From RH-chloro-G1 sp003670575 (lineage in GTDB: Bacteria; Chloroflexota; Dehalococcoidia; UBA2979), in assembly GCA_947499615.1 (NCBI GenBank), contig CANMOP010000021.1, positions 1 to 32,301 of the forward strand: a DNA stretch of 32,301 nucleotides, written 5' to 3'. The notes under the pieces are model-generated. The model worked only from the letters and a program-made list of their open reading frames with translations, was not told where the DNA came from and did not search any database. Below are positions 16,779 through 25,874 of the stretch, piece after piece. Position numbers and translations under genes: made by a program. Each line of letters begins with the position of its first letter. The first letter of the stretch is position 1.

Positions 16779-19700
16779 ATGCACCTTCGACGAGTCGAGG
16801 CACAGGGCTTCAAGTCATTCGCGGATCGTCAACGGTTCGACTTCGGGCCGGGGATGACGGCCGTGGTGGGGCCCAACGGCTCCGGCAAGTCGAACGTCTC
16901 CGACGCGATTCGCTGGGCGCTGGGCGAGCAGTCCACGCGGCTGATCCGCGCGCGCAAGACAGAGGACGTGATCTTCTCCGGCTCCGACAAGCGCCGCGCG
17001 ATGGGCCTCGCGGAAGTCACGATCACCCTCGACAACACCGAGGGCTGGATGCCCATCGAGTTCAGCGAGGTGACGGTCACGCGCCGCGCCTACCGCTCCG
17101 GTGAGAACGAGTACCTGATCAACGGCACCAAGGTGCGACTGCTGGACGTGCAGGCGCTGTTCCGGCGCGCGCAGGTGGGGCAGAACTCCTACGCGATGAT
17201 GTCGCAGGGCCTGGTCGACGAGGTGCTGGCGCTGCGCCCCGTGGAGCGCCGCGACCTCATCGAGGAAGCTGCGGACGTACACCGCCATCGCCTGGAACTG
17301 CAGCGCTCCGAGCGCCGCCTCACAGAGACCCGCGACAACCTCGGCCACGTTCGGATGCTGATCCGGGAGGTCGAGCCGCGGCTCCGCCAACTGGAGCGCC
17401 AGACGACCCGTGCGGAGCGCTACCGCGTGCTGCACGCCGAGATCTCCGAGGCGCTGCAGGTCTACTACGAGCACGAGTTGCGCGCGGCCGGCGAGGCGCT
17501 GACTGCGGCACGCGCTCGGCATGACCAGCACACACAGGCATTCACGTCGGCGCGTACGCAACTGGATGCGATCGTGACGCGGCTGGCGATCATCGATGCT
17601 GCCGCCACCGAGCGGCGCACCGTGCTGGATCACGCGCAGGCCGAGGAGCGCGTTCGCGCCGAAGAAGGGCTGCGACTGCAACAGGCGGTTGCGCTGGCGG
17701 AGCAGCGGTTGGAACTGCTGGGCATCCGCGCGGCCGAGGTACAGACCGAGCTCGCCGCCGCACCGCCGGTCGCTGATGCCGCGCAGGAGCCCGCGGAGGA
17801 TGCGGCGTTGGACGCGCGTGTCGCTGCTGCGACGACGGCGGTTGAGCGCGAACGCGAGGCGTTGCGTTCCGCCGATGAGGCCGCGCGCACGTTGCTGCGA
17901 TCGCTTGCGGACGCGGAGGCGCGGCGCACGCGCATCGAGTCCGAGTTGCGCGACGCCGAGCGCCGCATCGCCGAACACGCGGCAGCCGTCGAGCGCCAGT
18001 CCGTCGCGCACGCGGCGGCAGCGCGCAGTCGCGAGGCTGCACAACTGCGGCTGCGTGACTACGGCAAGCGCGCGCTGGAGATGCACGGCGCATCGGTGCA
18101 GTTCGGGATGGCAGCACAGGACGCCCGGCGCCGCCGGGAAGTCGCGGAGCGTCAACTCGAGGAGCAGTTGCGACTCGCTGTCGAGGCGAACGACGCACTG
18201 CGGCAGGCGACCGCAACGGCCGAGGCGCTGGAGCAGCGCCAGTCGATGCTGGAGCAGTTGACCGCGCAAGCCGCCGATGCCGGCAACGGCGCGCAGGCAC
18301 TCGTCGCCGCGTCCACACAGCACAGCGAGGACGGCGCACCGCTGGTGCCCGGCGTCATCGGTGTGTTGAGCCGCCTGCTGCGCGTGCCCGAGGGGCTGGA
18401 GCGCGCGATCGAGGCAGCGCTCGCGGAGCAGCTCTCCGCCGTCGTGGTGGAGCACACCCAGGACGCCATCGCCGCGGTCGAGTACCTGCGCGAGCAGCAG
18501 TCGGGCGCGGCGACGGTGTTCCCGCTGGATGGCATGGCTCACAACTCGCCGCTCAACCTCTTCAACGAGCGCGGCGTGGTGGGTGTCGCCGCACGTCTGG
18601 TGCGAGTGGAGCAGCGATACCGGCCGCTCATCGACACGCTGCTGGGGCGCACGATCATCGTCGATAACCTCGAGGTGGCGCAGCGCATGCTGAGCCGCGG
18701 ACTGGGCGCGATCGTCACGCGCGATGGCGTCCTCCTGCAGCCGGGTGGCGCGGTGTACGGCGGACAGGGCACGGGCGGCGCCGAGCAGTTGGGGTTGCTG
18801 CGCGAACTGGACGCGTTCCCGGAGCGTGTCGCCGAGGCGCGCGCCGCCGAGGAGATTGCACGCGCGAAGTTCGACCGCGCGGAGCCCGCTGTGCTGGACG
18901 CACGTGAAGCGGTCACCCAGTCGCGTCGCGCCGTGGACGAGGCCGAGGATCGACGCCGCCGCCACGATCAGGCGCGCTCTAACTTACGCCGTGAGCTGGT
19001 TGCGCTGGGCGGCAAGCTGCGAGTCGCGCACGCGGCGCTTGCCGTGCGTGTAGCGCCGGCACCGGCCGCCAATGAGGCTGGCGAAGCGCTGGCCGATCGA
19101 CCCGCGGCGCTGCAATTGGCGATCGCTGCTCTCGCCGACGAGATCACGACGCTGCGTGAACGGTCGGAGGCGATCGGAACGGAACGCGACGCCACCGCAG
19201 AGCGCGTGACCTCGGAGGCGACGGCCCTCGCATCCGCCGAGGGGGAGCGTGAGGCACGCCGGACTCGACGTGCACAACGCGCCGAGGAGCAGCGGCTGGC
19301 GGCCGAACGGCTGGAGCAGCGGCAGGCATTGCTGGCGCAGGTGCGACGCGAGAGCGAAGACATCGCGCTGAGCCTGCGCGACCTCCGGGAGCGCCTCGCC
19401 AACAACCGCACCGCGCTCACCGCCGCCGAGGAGGCTGTCGCTCCGGCGCACGCCCTGCTGGCGGACATCCTCGGCGAGCAGCGCGAACTCGGCGCGCAGC
19501 GCGGCGACACACAATCGCGGCTGTTCAGCGCGGAGCGCGACATGCTGGCCGGCGAGGCAGCACTCCGGCTCGCAGCGCAGCAATTGCAGTCGCTCCAGCA
19601 GCAGATCGTCGATGAGGGGCTGGCTGTACAGCCTGACGGCAGCGTCCGCATCGCGCCCCCCGCCGATGCATCACCGGCCGATGGCGTAGAGGGCGGCGAA

Positions 19701-20438
19701 GCGGCAGCCGCGGATGGGACATCGGAACCGGTGGGCGTGGGCGCACCTGCCGCCGGCGGCGCGGAGATCGACCCGGAAGCGCTGCGACAGCGCATCACCG
19801 TGCTGCGCGGCGAGATCCGTGCGCTGGGCCCTGTGAACATCGACGCGCTGCAGGACCTGAGCGAGGAGCGCGAGCGCCACGGCTTCCTCACCGCCCAGGT
19901 CGGCGACCTGGAGGCCGCCGAGGTGGAACTGCGCAGCGCGATCAAAGACCTCGAAGAGTTGATTCGCACCCGGTTCGAGGCGACGTTCGCGCTCGTCAAC
20001 CAGAACTTCGGCGAGTATTTCCGCCGCTTCTTCGGCGGCGGCGTCGCGGAACTGAAGATCGTCGATGCCGAGGACAGCAACGGTGACGCCGGTGTGGAGA
20101 TCACCGCACAGCCACCTGGCAAGCGTGTCTCCTCGATCAACATGCTCTCCGGTGGCGAGCGGTCGCTGACTTCGGTGGCGCTGCTGTTCGCCCTGCTACA
20201 GGTCAACCCCGCGCCCGTCGTAGTGATGGACGAGGTGGATGCCGCGCTCGACGAGGCGAACGTCGGCCGCTTCGTGGAGACGCTGCAGGAGCTGACGGAG
20301 CGCTCGCAGTTCATCGTGATCACACATAACCGGCGCACGGTCGAGGCCGCCGACACGATCTACGGCGTCTCGATGGGCGAGGAATCCACCTCGCAGGTGC
20401 TCTCGCTCTCGCTCTCCGATCTGCCACGCACTGCGTAA
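16779..20438 (+). CDS. smc: Chromosome segregation/condensation protein SMC
   Basis: SMC is the ATPase of the SMC-ScpAB complex that extrudes loops and compacts and segregates the chromosome. The product is full length, 1219 residues. N-terminal head: Walker A GPNGSGKSN (from G31) and QGLVDEVLALRP. Two long coiled-coil arms rich in Glu/Arg/Ala (about 165-500 and 680-940) flank a hinge (about 510-650, GVIGVLSRLLRVPEGL through VYGGQGTGG). C-terminal head: signature LSGGE (1123-1127), Walker B VVVMDEVDAALDEAN (D1151, E1152), and D-loop/H-switch FIVITHN. An acidic, Ala/Gly-rich insert near 955-985 lies just before the C-terminal head. It begins two bases after rnc, so it is co-transcribed. Confidence 0.97.
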   Translation: MHLRRVEAQGFKSFADRQRFDFGPGMTAVVGPNGSGKSNVSDAIRWALGEQSTRLIRARKTEDVIFSGSDKRRAMGLAEVTITLDNTEGWMPIEFSEVTVTRRAYRSGENEYLINGTKVRLLDVQALFRRAQVGQNSYAMMSQGLVDEVLALRPVERRDLIEEAADVHRHRLELQRSERRLTETRDNLGHVRMLIREVEPRLRQLERQTTRAERYRVLHAEISEALQVYYEHELRAAGEALTAARARHDQHTQAFTSARTQLDAIVTRLAIIDAAATERRTVLDHAQAEERVRAEEGLRLQQAVALAEQRLELLGIRAAEVQTELAAAPPVADAAQEPAEDAALDARVAAATTAVEREREALRSADEAARTLLRSLADAEARRTRIESELRDAERRIAEHAAAVERQSVAHAAAARSREAAQLRLRDYGKRALEMHGASVQFGMAAQDARRRREVAERQLEEQLRLAVEANDALRQATATAEALEQRQSMLEQLTAQAADAGNGAQALVAASTQHSEDGAPLVPGVIGVLSRLLRVPEGLERAIEAALAEQLSAVVVEHTQDAIAAVEYLREQQSGAATVFPLDGMAHNSPLNLFNERGVVGVAARLVRVEQRYRPLIDTLLGRTIIVDNLEVAQRMLSRGLGAIVTRDGVLLQPGGAVYGGQGTGGAEQLGLLRELDAFPERVAEARAAEEIARAKFDRAEPAVLDAREAVTQSRRAVDEAEDRRRRHDQARSNLRRELVALGGKLRVAHAALAVRVAPAPAANEAGEALADRPAALQLAIAALADEITTLRERSEAIGTERDATAERVTSEATALASAEGEREARRTRRAQRAEEQRLAAERLEQRQALLAQVRRESEDIALSLRDLRERLANNRTALTAAEEAVAPAHALLADILGEQRELGAQRGDTQSRLFSAERDMLAGEAALRLAAQQLQSLQQQIVDEGLAVQPDGSVRIAPPADASPADGVEGGEAAAADGTSEPVGVGAPAAGGAEIDPEALRQRITVLRGEIRALGPVNIDALQDLSEERERHGFLTAQVGDLEAAEVELRSAIKDLEELIRTRFEATFALVNQNFGEYFRRFFGGGVAELKIVDAEDSNGDAGVEITAQPPGKRVSSINMLSGGERSLTSVALLFALLQVNPAPVVVMDEVDAALDEANVGRFVETLQELTERSQFIVITHNRRTVEAADTIYGVSMGEESTSQVLSLSLSDLPRTA

Positions 20439-20473
20439 GCGCATGTAAACACCTTCGGCGCGGCGTCCCGCAG

Positions 20474-20503
20474 ACGACCGAAGCGCGCGCAGCGGCGTAG
20501 GAT
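20474..20503 (+). promoter_or_regulatory. Possible ftsY promoter
   Basis: ACGACC (20474-20479) and TAGGAT (20498-20503) are 18 bases apart in the 131-base smc-ftsY gap. Four of six bases match the TTGACC form found elsewhere in the window. It would give a leader of about 60 bases. ftsY could equally be read through from rnc-smc, because no hairpin of note lies in the gap. Confidence 0.3.
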
Positions 20504-20569
20504 CGACACACGCCCCGCGGACGTCCGTCCGCCAGAGACACACCGCCGAGACGAGCGGAGGGAGCACAC

Positions 20570-21559
20570 GTGCGACTGTTTCGACGCAGCCCTCAGACCG
20601 ATGCAGCCACCTCGCAGGCGCTGACGCGCACCAAGACCTCGTTCTTCGGCCGGATTGGCGCGCTCTTCGGCGGCCCGACGATCAGCGAGGACACGTGGGA
20701 GTCGCTTGAGGAGGTGCTCATCGGCGCCGATGCCGGTGTGGCCACCACCATGGCCGTGCTGGACCGCGTACGCGCTCGCAAGCCGCGTGACCCCGAGGCG
20801 ATGCGCGCAATGCTGCGCGATGAACTGGTCGCGATTCTCGAGGCCCCGGACAAGCAGCCGCACGGCCAGCTGTGGGGCGAGCTCGCAGGTGGCGATCAGG
20901 CTGGTGCGGTGGGCGAAGCGATGCTCGCGCCCGCCGTGGTGCTCATCGTCGGGGTGAACGGCACCGGCAAGACCACCGCAGCCGCGCGACTGGCGTACGC
21001 GTACCAGCAGCAGGGGCAAACGGTGCTCACCGCCGCCGCCGACACGTTCCGCGCCGCTGCTATCGACCAGCTGCGGCACTGGGGCGACCGCCTCGGCTTC
21101 GGGGTGATTGCGCATCAGCAGGGCGCCGACCCTGCGGCCGTCGTGTTTGACGCCGTCGAGGCTGCGCGAGCGCGTAAGGCGGACGTCCTCCTCGTCGACA
21201 CCGCCGGCAGACTACATAACAAGCAGAACCTGATGGACGAACTCACCAAGATCCGACGCGTCATCGAGCGCCACCTCGGGCGCGGGCCGGACGAGGTAGC
21301 GCTGGTGCTGGACGCCACCACGGGCCAGAACGGGCTCTCGCAAGCCCGCGCCTTCATCGAGGCTGTCGAGGTGACGGGGGTCATCCTCACAAAGTTGGAC
21401 GGCACCGCTCGCGGTGGCATCGTCTTCGCGATCGCCACCGAACTCGGGCTGCCAGTGCGCTTCATCGGCACCGGGGAGCAGCCGGGCGACCTCGCGCCGT
21501 TCGAGCCGGGCCCGTTCGTCGACGCACTGCTGCAGACGCCACAGGCTGCCGGGGTCTGA
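20570..21559 (+). CDS. ftsY: Signal recognition particle receptor FtsY
   Basis: FtsY is the SRP-family GTPase that docks ribosome-SRP complexes at the membrane. GTG 20570 follows GGAGGG by six bases and gives 329 residues. That is a short FtsY lacking the long acidic A domain of E. coli, as usual in Gram-positive-like phyla. The N-domain helices (about 20-110) lead to the G domain: G1 GVNGTGKTT (128-136), DTFRAAAIDQL with its insertion-box arginine, G3 DTAGR (from D210), G4 TKLDGTARGG (from T274), and a final GTGEQPGDLAPFEP. It interacts with Ffh and the SRP RNA at 7547-7811. The stop is two bases before the DUF2298 gene, so downstream membrane genes may be co-expressed. Confidence 0.96.
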   Translation: MRLFRRSPQTDAATSQALTRTKTSFFGRIGALFGGPTISEDTWESLEEVLIGADAGVATTMAVLDRVRARKPRDPEAMRAMLRDELVAILEAPDKQPHGQLWGELAGGDQAGAVGEAMLAPAVVLIVGVNGTGKTTAAARLAYAYQQQGQTVLTAAADTFRAAAIDQLRHWGDRLGFGVIAHQQGADPAAVVFDAVEAARARKADVLLVDTAGRLHNKQNLMDELTKIRRVIERHLGRGPDEVALVLDATTGQNGLSQARAFIEAVEVTGVILTKLDGTARGGIVFAIATELGLPVRFIGTGEQPGDLAPFEPGPFVDALLQTPQAAGV

Positions 21560-21561
21560 GC

Positions 21562-23844
21562 GTGGCCGAGGCGGCGCGCTGGTACCTCGTCCTGACGGTG
21601 CTGGGTGTGGGCGCGCTGCTGCCTGCGATGACGCTGTTCGGCACGCTGCGTTCCGGTGGGGCGCTGTACGCGCGGCCACTCGGCCTGCTGCTGGTTGCCG
21701 AAGCGGCGTGGTTGGCCTCGGCGCTCGGGGGGGCACGCTACGGGCTACCGCTGATCCTGGTGGCGTGCACGCTATTGTTTGGTTGGAGCGCCGCCATTGC
21801 GTGGTGGCGTCGAGGTGCACTCGCGGCGCTATGGGAGCGACGCTGCCTGCTGATCGCCGGCGAGGGGGTCGCGCTGTTCATCTTCGCGCTGGCCACGCTC
21901 GCGCGGGCACAGTCGCCTGCCGCGCGCGACACCGAGAAACCGATGGATCTGATGATCCTCGCGTCACTGCATCGAGCGGACGCGCTGCCGCCGCCGGATG
22001 CGTGGCTCGCTGGTCACGAGCTCGCGTACTACCACCTTGGCCACACGATGGTCGACGTCACCGCGCGACTGGCCGGCGTACCGGTGGGGCCCGCGGTCAA
22101 CCTGGGCACGGCGGCGGCCGCCGCGCTGGCCGGAGCCGCAGTGTTCGCGCTGGCGGGTGATGTGCTGGCGCTCTCGACGATGCGGCGGCGCGCAACCCCA
22201 TGGATCGCGGGTGCGCTGGCAGTCGGCGGCCTGCTACTGCTCGCGCCCGTCGAGGGCTTCGCCGAGCTGATCGCGACGCGTGGCCTTGGCGATCGGGAGT
22301 GGTGGGCGGCACTGGGTGTGGCGGGATTCCCCGGCCCAGCCGAGACGTTGTACGGCGTGCCCACACAGTTCTGGTGGTGGTGGCGCGCGAGTCGCATCCT
22401 GCCCAACGTCATCACCGAGTTCCCGGCGTTCTCCATCGTGCTCGGGGATATGCACGCCCACGTGCTAGCGCTCCCACTCGGGGTGGTCGCGACGGCGGGC
22501 GCGCTGCCGGCGTTCTCCGGGCGGGTGATTTTGAATTGGTCGTCGTGGCGCCGGAACCCCGAGGCGCTCGTGATCGCCGGGGCGTTGTTCGCGGCGATCG
22601 TGATGACCAACAGTTGGGACGTGCTGGTGTACGGCGCGCTGTGGGCCGCGGCCTGCCTCGCCGCGCTGATCGTCGCCGGCTGGTCGCCACCCGGGGCCGC
22701 GATGCTGATCGCGCGTTACCTCGTCGCGCCCGTCGTGCTGGCGCTGGCGATCGCGTGGCGCCTGCTGCAATCGCTGCAGGCCCCGCTCGATGGCATCGCG
22801 CCCGTGCTGGACCGCGCGAGCGACCCGACGCGATTGCTCCTGTTCTGGATGCCGTTGGTGCTCCCGCTGGTGGCCGGTGCGGTGCTGCTGCGATCACGTC
22901 TCCCGCGGCGCGCGCTCGGCATCGCGATGGCGTTCGGTGGCTCGCTCATCGGAGGGTGGATCGCCTGGGTCGTGATCAGCGACAACGCCGTGGCGGCAGC
23001 AGCGTTCACCGCGCGCGGCACAGGGTGGCTCACGCTCGGCGGGCTGGTGCTTGCGGTCGGTGGCGCGGGCGCATTGTTTGGCGGCGCGATCCGCGAGCGC
23101 GATTTCGGGCGGGCGGCCTGGCTGGGGCTGGCGGCGGTGGCACTGACCGTCCTGCTGATCACAGAGCTCGCCTATCTGCGTGAAGCGTTCGCGAACCGCA
23201 TGAACACTGTATTCAAGCTCTGGTACGCCGTCTGGCTGCTGTTCGCCGTCGCAAGCGCCGCCGCGGCAGCGATGGCATACGACCGTCGTGCGTCGTTGCG
23301 CCCGCGCTGGCTGGTGCTGCCGCTGCTCGCGGTGGTGGCGATGCTGTGGGGCGGCTCGCTGCTGTACGCCCCGGCGGCGGCCGTCGCACGCTCCAGGGAG
23401 GGGACCGCGGGCACCATCGACGGATTGGCGACACTGCGCCGCAGCGATCCCGGGATGGCCGCCGCGGTGGCGTGGGCAGGTGAGTACCTGGGCCCCGTGG
23501 ACGGCGTGCTGGAAGCAGTCGGCAAGGACTACAGCGCCGAGAATGGCTTCTCGGCGGCCAGCGGCACACCCACCGTGCTGGGCTGGGTGGGCCACGAACT
23601 GCAATGGCGTGGCAACATACCTGAGTTCGGCGAACGCCAACGAGCAATCGACGACATCTATCGAGGCGGCGCTAGCGAGGCGTCCGCAGCGCGGGCACGG
23701 GAGTACCGGATGGGCTACGTCTACCTTGGTCGCACCGAGCGGGAGCAGTACGGCCCCGACGTGGTGGCGCGCTTCGACGCCTGGCCCGTCGCTTTCGAGG
23801 CTGACGACGTGCGCATCGTCGCCGTCCCGGTGGTCGCACGATGA
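21562..23844 (+). CDS. DUF2298 / 'Chlor_Arch_YYY' polytopic membrane protein, putative GT-C glycosyltransferase
   Basis: A 760-residue membrane protein with about a dozen hydrophobic spans, belonging to the DUF2298 (TIGR03662) family shared by Chloroflexota and Archaea. Family hallmarks: an extracytoplasmic N-terminal segment DTEKPMDLMILASLHR, then PPPDAWLAGHELAYYHLGH (H152, Y156-Y157, H158, H161), and a later loop EFPAFSIVLGDMHAH (E286-H300). The clustered Glu, Asp and His residues resemble the loops of GT-C enzymes, which use polyprenyl-phosphate sugars outside the membrane. The activity is not proven for the family. GTG 21562 begins two bases after ftsY. The 3' end overlaps the TIGR03663 gene by four bases. 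That pairing is a recurring arrangement and suggests a joint role. Confidence 0.85.
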   Translation: MAEAARWYLVLTVLGVGALLPAMTLFGTLRSGGALYARPLGLLLVAEAAWLASALGGARYGLPLILVACTLLFGWSAAIAWWRRGALAALWERRCLLIAGEGVALFIFALATLARAQSPAARDTEKPMDLMILASLHRADALPPPDAWLAGHELAYYHLGHTMVDVTARLAGVPVGPAVNLGTAAAAALAGAAVFALAGDVLALSTMRRRATPWIAGALAVGGLLLLAPVEGFAELIATRGLGDREWWAALGVAGFPGPAETLYGVPTQFWWWWRASRILPNVITEFPAFSIVLGDMHAHVLALPLGVVATAGALPAFSGRVILNWSSWRRNPEALVIAGALFAAIVMTNSWDVLVYGALWAAACLAALIVAGWSPPGAAMLIARYLVAPVVLALAIAWRLLQSLQAPLDGIAPVLDRASDPTRLLLFWMPLVLPLVAGAVLLRSRLPRRALGIAMAFGGSLIGGWIAWVVISDNAVAAAAFTARGTGWLTLGGLVLAVGGAGALFGGAIRERDFGRAAWLGLAAVALTVLLITELAYLREAFANRMNTVFKLWYAVWLLFAVASAAAAAMAYDRRASLRPRWLVLPLLAVVAMLWGGSLLYAPAAAVARSREGTAGTIDGLATLRRSDPGMAAAVAWAGEYLGPVDGVLEAVGKDYSAENGFSAASGTPTVLGWVGHELQWRGNIPEFGERQRAIDDIYRGGASEASAARAREYRMGYVYLGRTEREQYGPDVVARFDAWPVAFEADDVRIVAVPVVAR

Positions 23845-25850
23845 CCGGGGAGCCGCTCGCCGAGCCCTCGTCGGCCGCTGCCGATCTCGAGCCGACCGAG
23901 GTGCACGCAACCACGTCGGTTGAGCAACCCGCGCCGCCCGCCGAGCGGTTCGACGCGGTCACATGGGGCGTGCTCGCAATTGCTGCGGGGGCCTTCCTGC
24001 TGCGGCTGCTCGGCCTCGGCATCAAGGCCATGCATCACGACGAGTCGTTGCACGCGACCTACTCGTGGTACTTCGCGCACGCCGCGCCGTTGTACGTCCA
24101 CGATCCGCTGATGCACGGCCCGTTCCAGTTCCACGCGATGGCGGCCACGTTCAAGATCTTCGGCGAATCGGACTTCACCGCGCGCATCCCAGCGGCGGTG
24201 ATCGGGACGCTGATCGTGCTGACGCCGTTGCTGCTTCGGCGCTGGCTGGGTGGCTTGGGGACGTTGCTGGCAGCGTTGCTGCTGGCCCTCTCGCCCGCGT
24301 TGCTCTACTACTCCCGCTTCGCGCGCGAGGACATACACATCGCGCTGTGGACCGTGCTGATGGTGATCGCCGTCTGGCGGTACCGCGACGATGGGCGCGA
24401 CCGCTGGCTGGTATTGCTGGCCGCCGGACTGGCGCTGGGCCTGGCGACCAAGGAGTCGGTGTACCTGACGGCAGCGGTGCTGCTGCTGTACCTCGACGTC
24501 ACGCTGGCGCTGGCATTGGCGGCGCAGCGCGGGGGCACGGGCACGGTGCGGCTGGGCGATGCGCTCACCATCGCGCCGTTCGCGTGGATCCTCGCGGCGT
24601 TCTGGAGCTCGATCGAACCGGCGCGAGAGAAGTGGCGGTTCACGACGCTGCCCCGCGAGGGTGACCTGCTGATCGTCATCGGCATCCTAGTGCTCCCCCA
24701 ACTCGCCGCCGCAGTCCAACTGCCGCTGCATGCGATCGGGATCACCGTGGATGGTGAGCAGGAGCGGCAACTCGCGATCATCACCGTGTCCGCGCTGCTG
24801 GGAATCGCCGTCACCATCGGGATGTCGTGGGATGTGCGGCGCTGGCTGCTGGTGACGGCGGTCTTCTACCTCATCACCATTCCGCTGTTCACCACGGAAT
24901 TCACCAACCTCCGCGGCGGCGTCGCTTCCGACTTCTGGGGCGCGCTCGATTACTGGCTGGAGCAGCAGGGCGTGGGGCGCGGGGAACAGCCGCTCCTGTA
25001 CTACGTGATGATGGTGCCGCTGTACGAGTTCCTCACGCTGCTCCCCGCACTGATCGGCGGCGTCTGGCTGCTGCGTCGAGGTGACCGACTGGCCGCGTTG
25101 CTGTGCTGGTGGTTCGCCGGCACGTTTGTCGCGCTGTCGCTGGCGGGCGAGAAGATGCCATGGCTGGTGGTGCATATGGCGCTGCCGCTGGCGCTCATCG
25201 CGGCATTGGCGCTGAGCACGGCCTGGCGCGAGGTGCGCGCGCACACGCGACTGCCCGGAGCGTCGATGCGCTGGACGGCGATTGCCGGCGCCGGCGTGGT
25301 GGCGTTCGTACTGCTCGGCGCGCTCTCCGTACGCACAGCGGTGCGTGTCTCGTTCGACCATCCGGACACGGCGGTGGAGCCGCTCATCTACACGCAAACT
25401 TCGCCAGACTTGCCACCCCTCGCGAGCCGTATCGTGGCGCTGTCGGCGGCCTCTGGAGGCTCGTTGCGCATCGTGGTAGAGGAGACCGACGGGTTGTCGT
25501 GGCCGTGGGCGTGGTATCTGCGCGGGCTACCGGGGGTGTCGTATGTGGCCGCCTCGGCAGTTGCGGCGACTGCCGCCACCACCACCACCGACGCCGTGGT
25601 GATCGCGTTGCCGGAGACCATCGCCGCGCACCCGGAACTCTCGGCCGACCGGGAGATGGTGCCGTACCGCCACCGCTGGTGGTTCCCGGAGGAGCGGTAC
25701 AAGACCATCACGCTCAGTGAATTCATGAGTGGTGTCGTATCCGGCGCACTACCTCGCGATTGGGCAACCTTCGTCTGGTCGCAGATTCCGGTGGACCGGC
25801 TCGGTTCATTCAACGCCGAGGTCGTATTTCCGGACGAAACGGTCCGCTAG
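23841..25850 (+). CDS. TIGR03663-family (Agl23-like) membrane protein, putative GT-C/PMT-type glycosyltransferase
   Basis: A 669-residue protein with an Ala/Glu/Pro-rich cytoplasmic N-terminus (about 1-38) and roughly eleven to thirteen membrane spans. It starts ATG 23841, overlapping the stop of the DUF2298 gene (ATGA). GT-C hallmarks: an acidic pair in the first external loop, MHHDESLHATYSW (D67, E68), next to YVHDPLMHGPFQFH, and a second acidic pair SRFAREDIHIAL (E163, D164). Both resemble the protein-mannosyltransferase/ArnT layout of catalytic Asp/Glu. A soluble C-terminal region (about 500-660) includes PWAWYLRGLPGVSY. In archaea the related Agl23 label refers to glycan assembly or flipping. 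Here the substrate is unknown, but a polyprenyl-linked sugar donor is the natural guess. Confidence 0.82.
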   Translation: MTGEPLAEPSSAAADLEPTEVHATTSVEQPAPPAERFDAVTWGVLAIAAGAFLLRLLGLGIKAMHHDESLHATYSWYFAHAAPLYVHDPLMHGPFQFHAMAATFKIFGESDFTARIPAAVIGTLIVLTPLLLRRWLGGLGTLLAALLLALSPALLYYSRFAREDIHIALWTVLMVIAVWRYRDDGRDRWLVLLAAGLALGLATKESVYLTAAVLLLYLDVTLALALAAQRGGTGTVRLGDALTIAPFAWILAAFWSSIEPAREKWRFTTLPREGDLLIVIGILVLPQLAAAVQLPLHAIGITVDGEQERQLAIITVSALLGIAVTIGMSWDVRRWLLVTAVFYLITIPLFTTEFTNLRGGVASDFWGALDYWLEQQGVGRGEQPLLYYVMMVPLYEFLTLLPALIGGVWLLRRGDRLAALLCWWFAGTFVALSLAGEKMPWLVVHMALPLALIAALALSTAWREVRAHTRLPGASMRWTAIAGAGVVAFVLLGALSVRTAVRVSFDHPDTAVEPLIYTQTSPDLPPLASRIVALSAASGGSLRIVVEETDGLSWPWAWYLRGLPGVSYVAASAVAATAATTTTDAVVIALPETIAAHPELSADREMVPYRHRWWFPEERYKTITLSEFMSGVVSGALPRDWATFVWSQIPVDRLGSFNAEVVFPDETVR

Positions 25851-25874
25851 CCAGCAGGGGCCGACGAGGCGATC

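Noticed and set aside
16815..18965. 716-residue minus-strand open frame opposite smc
   Set aside because: A mirror of a GC-rich real gene. The product is His/Arg/Leu-rich with no domain, while the plus strand encodes complete SMC.
25571..25590. CCACCACCACCACC run read as a possible microsatellite
   Set aside because: It is short, in frame, and encodes a Thr run in the soluble part of the TIGR03663 protein.
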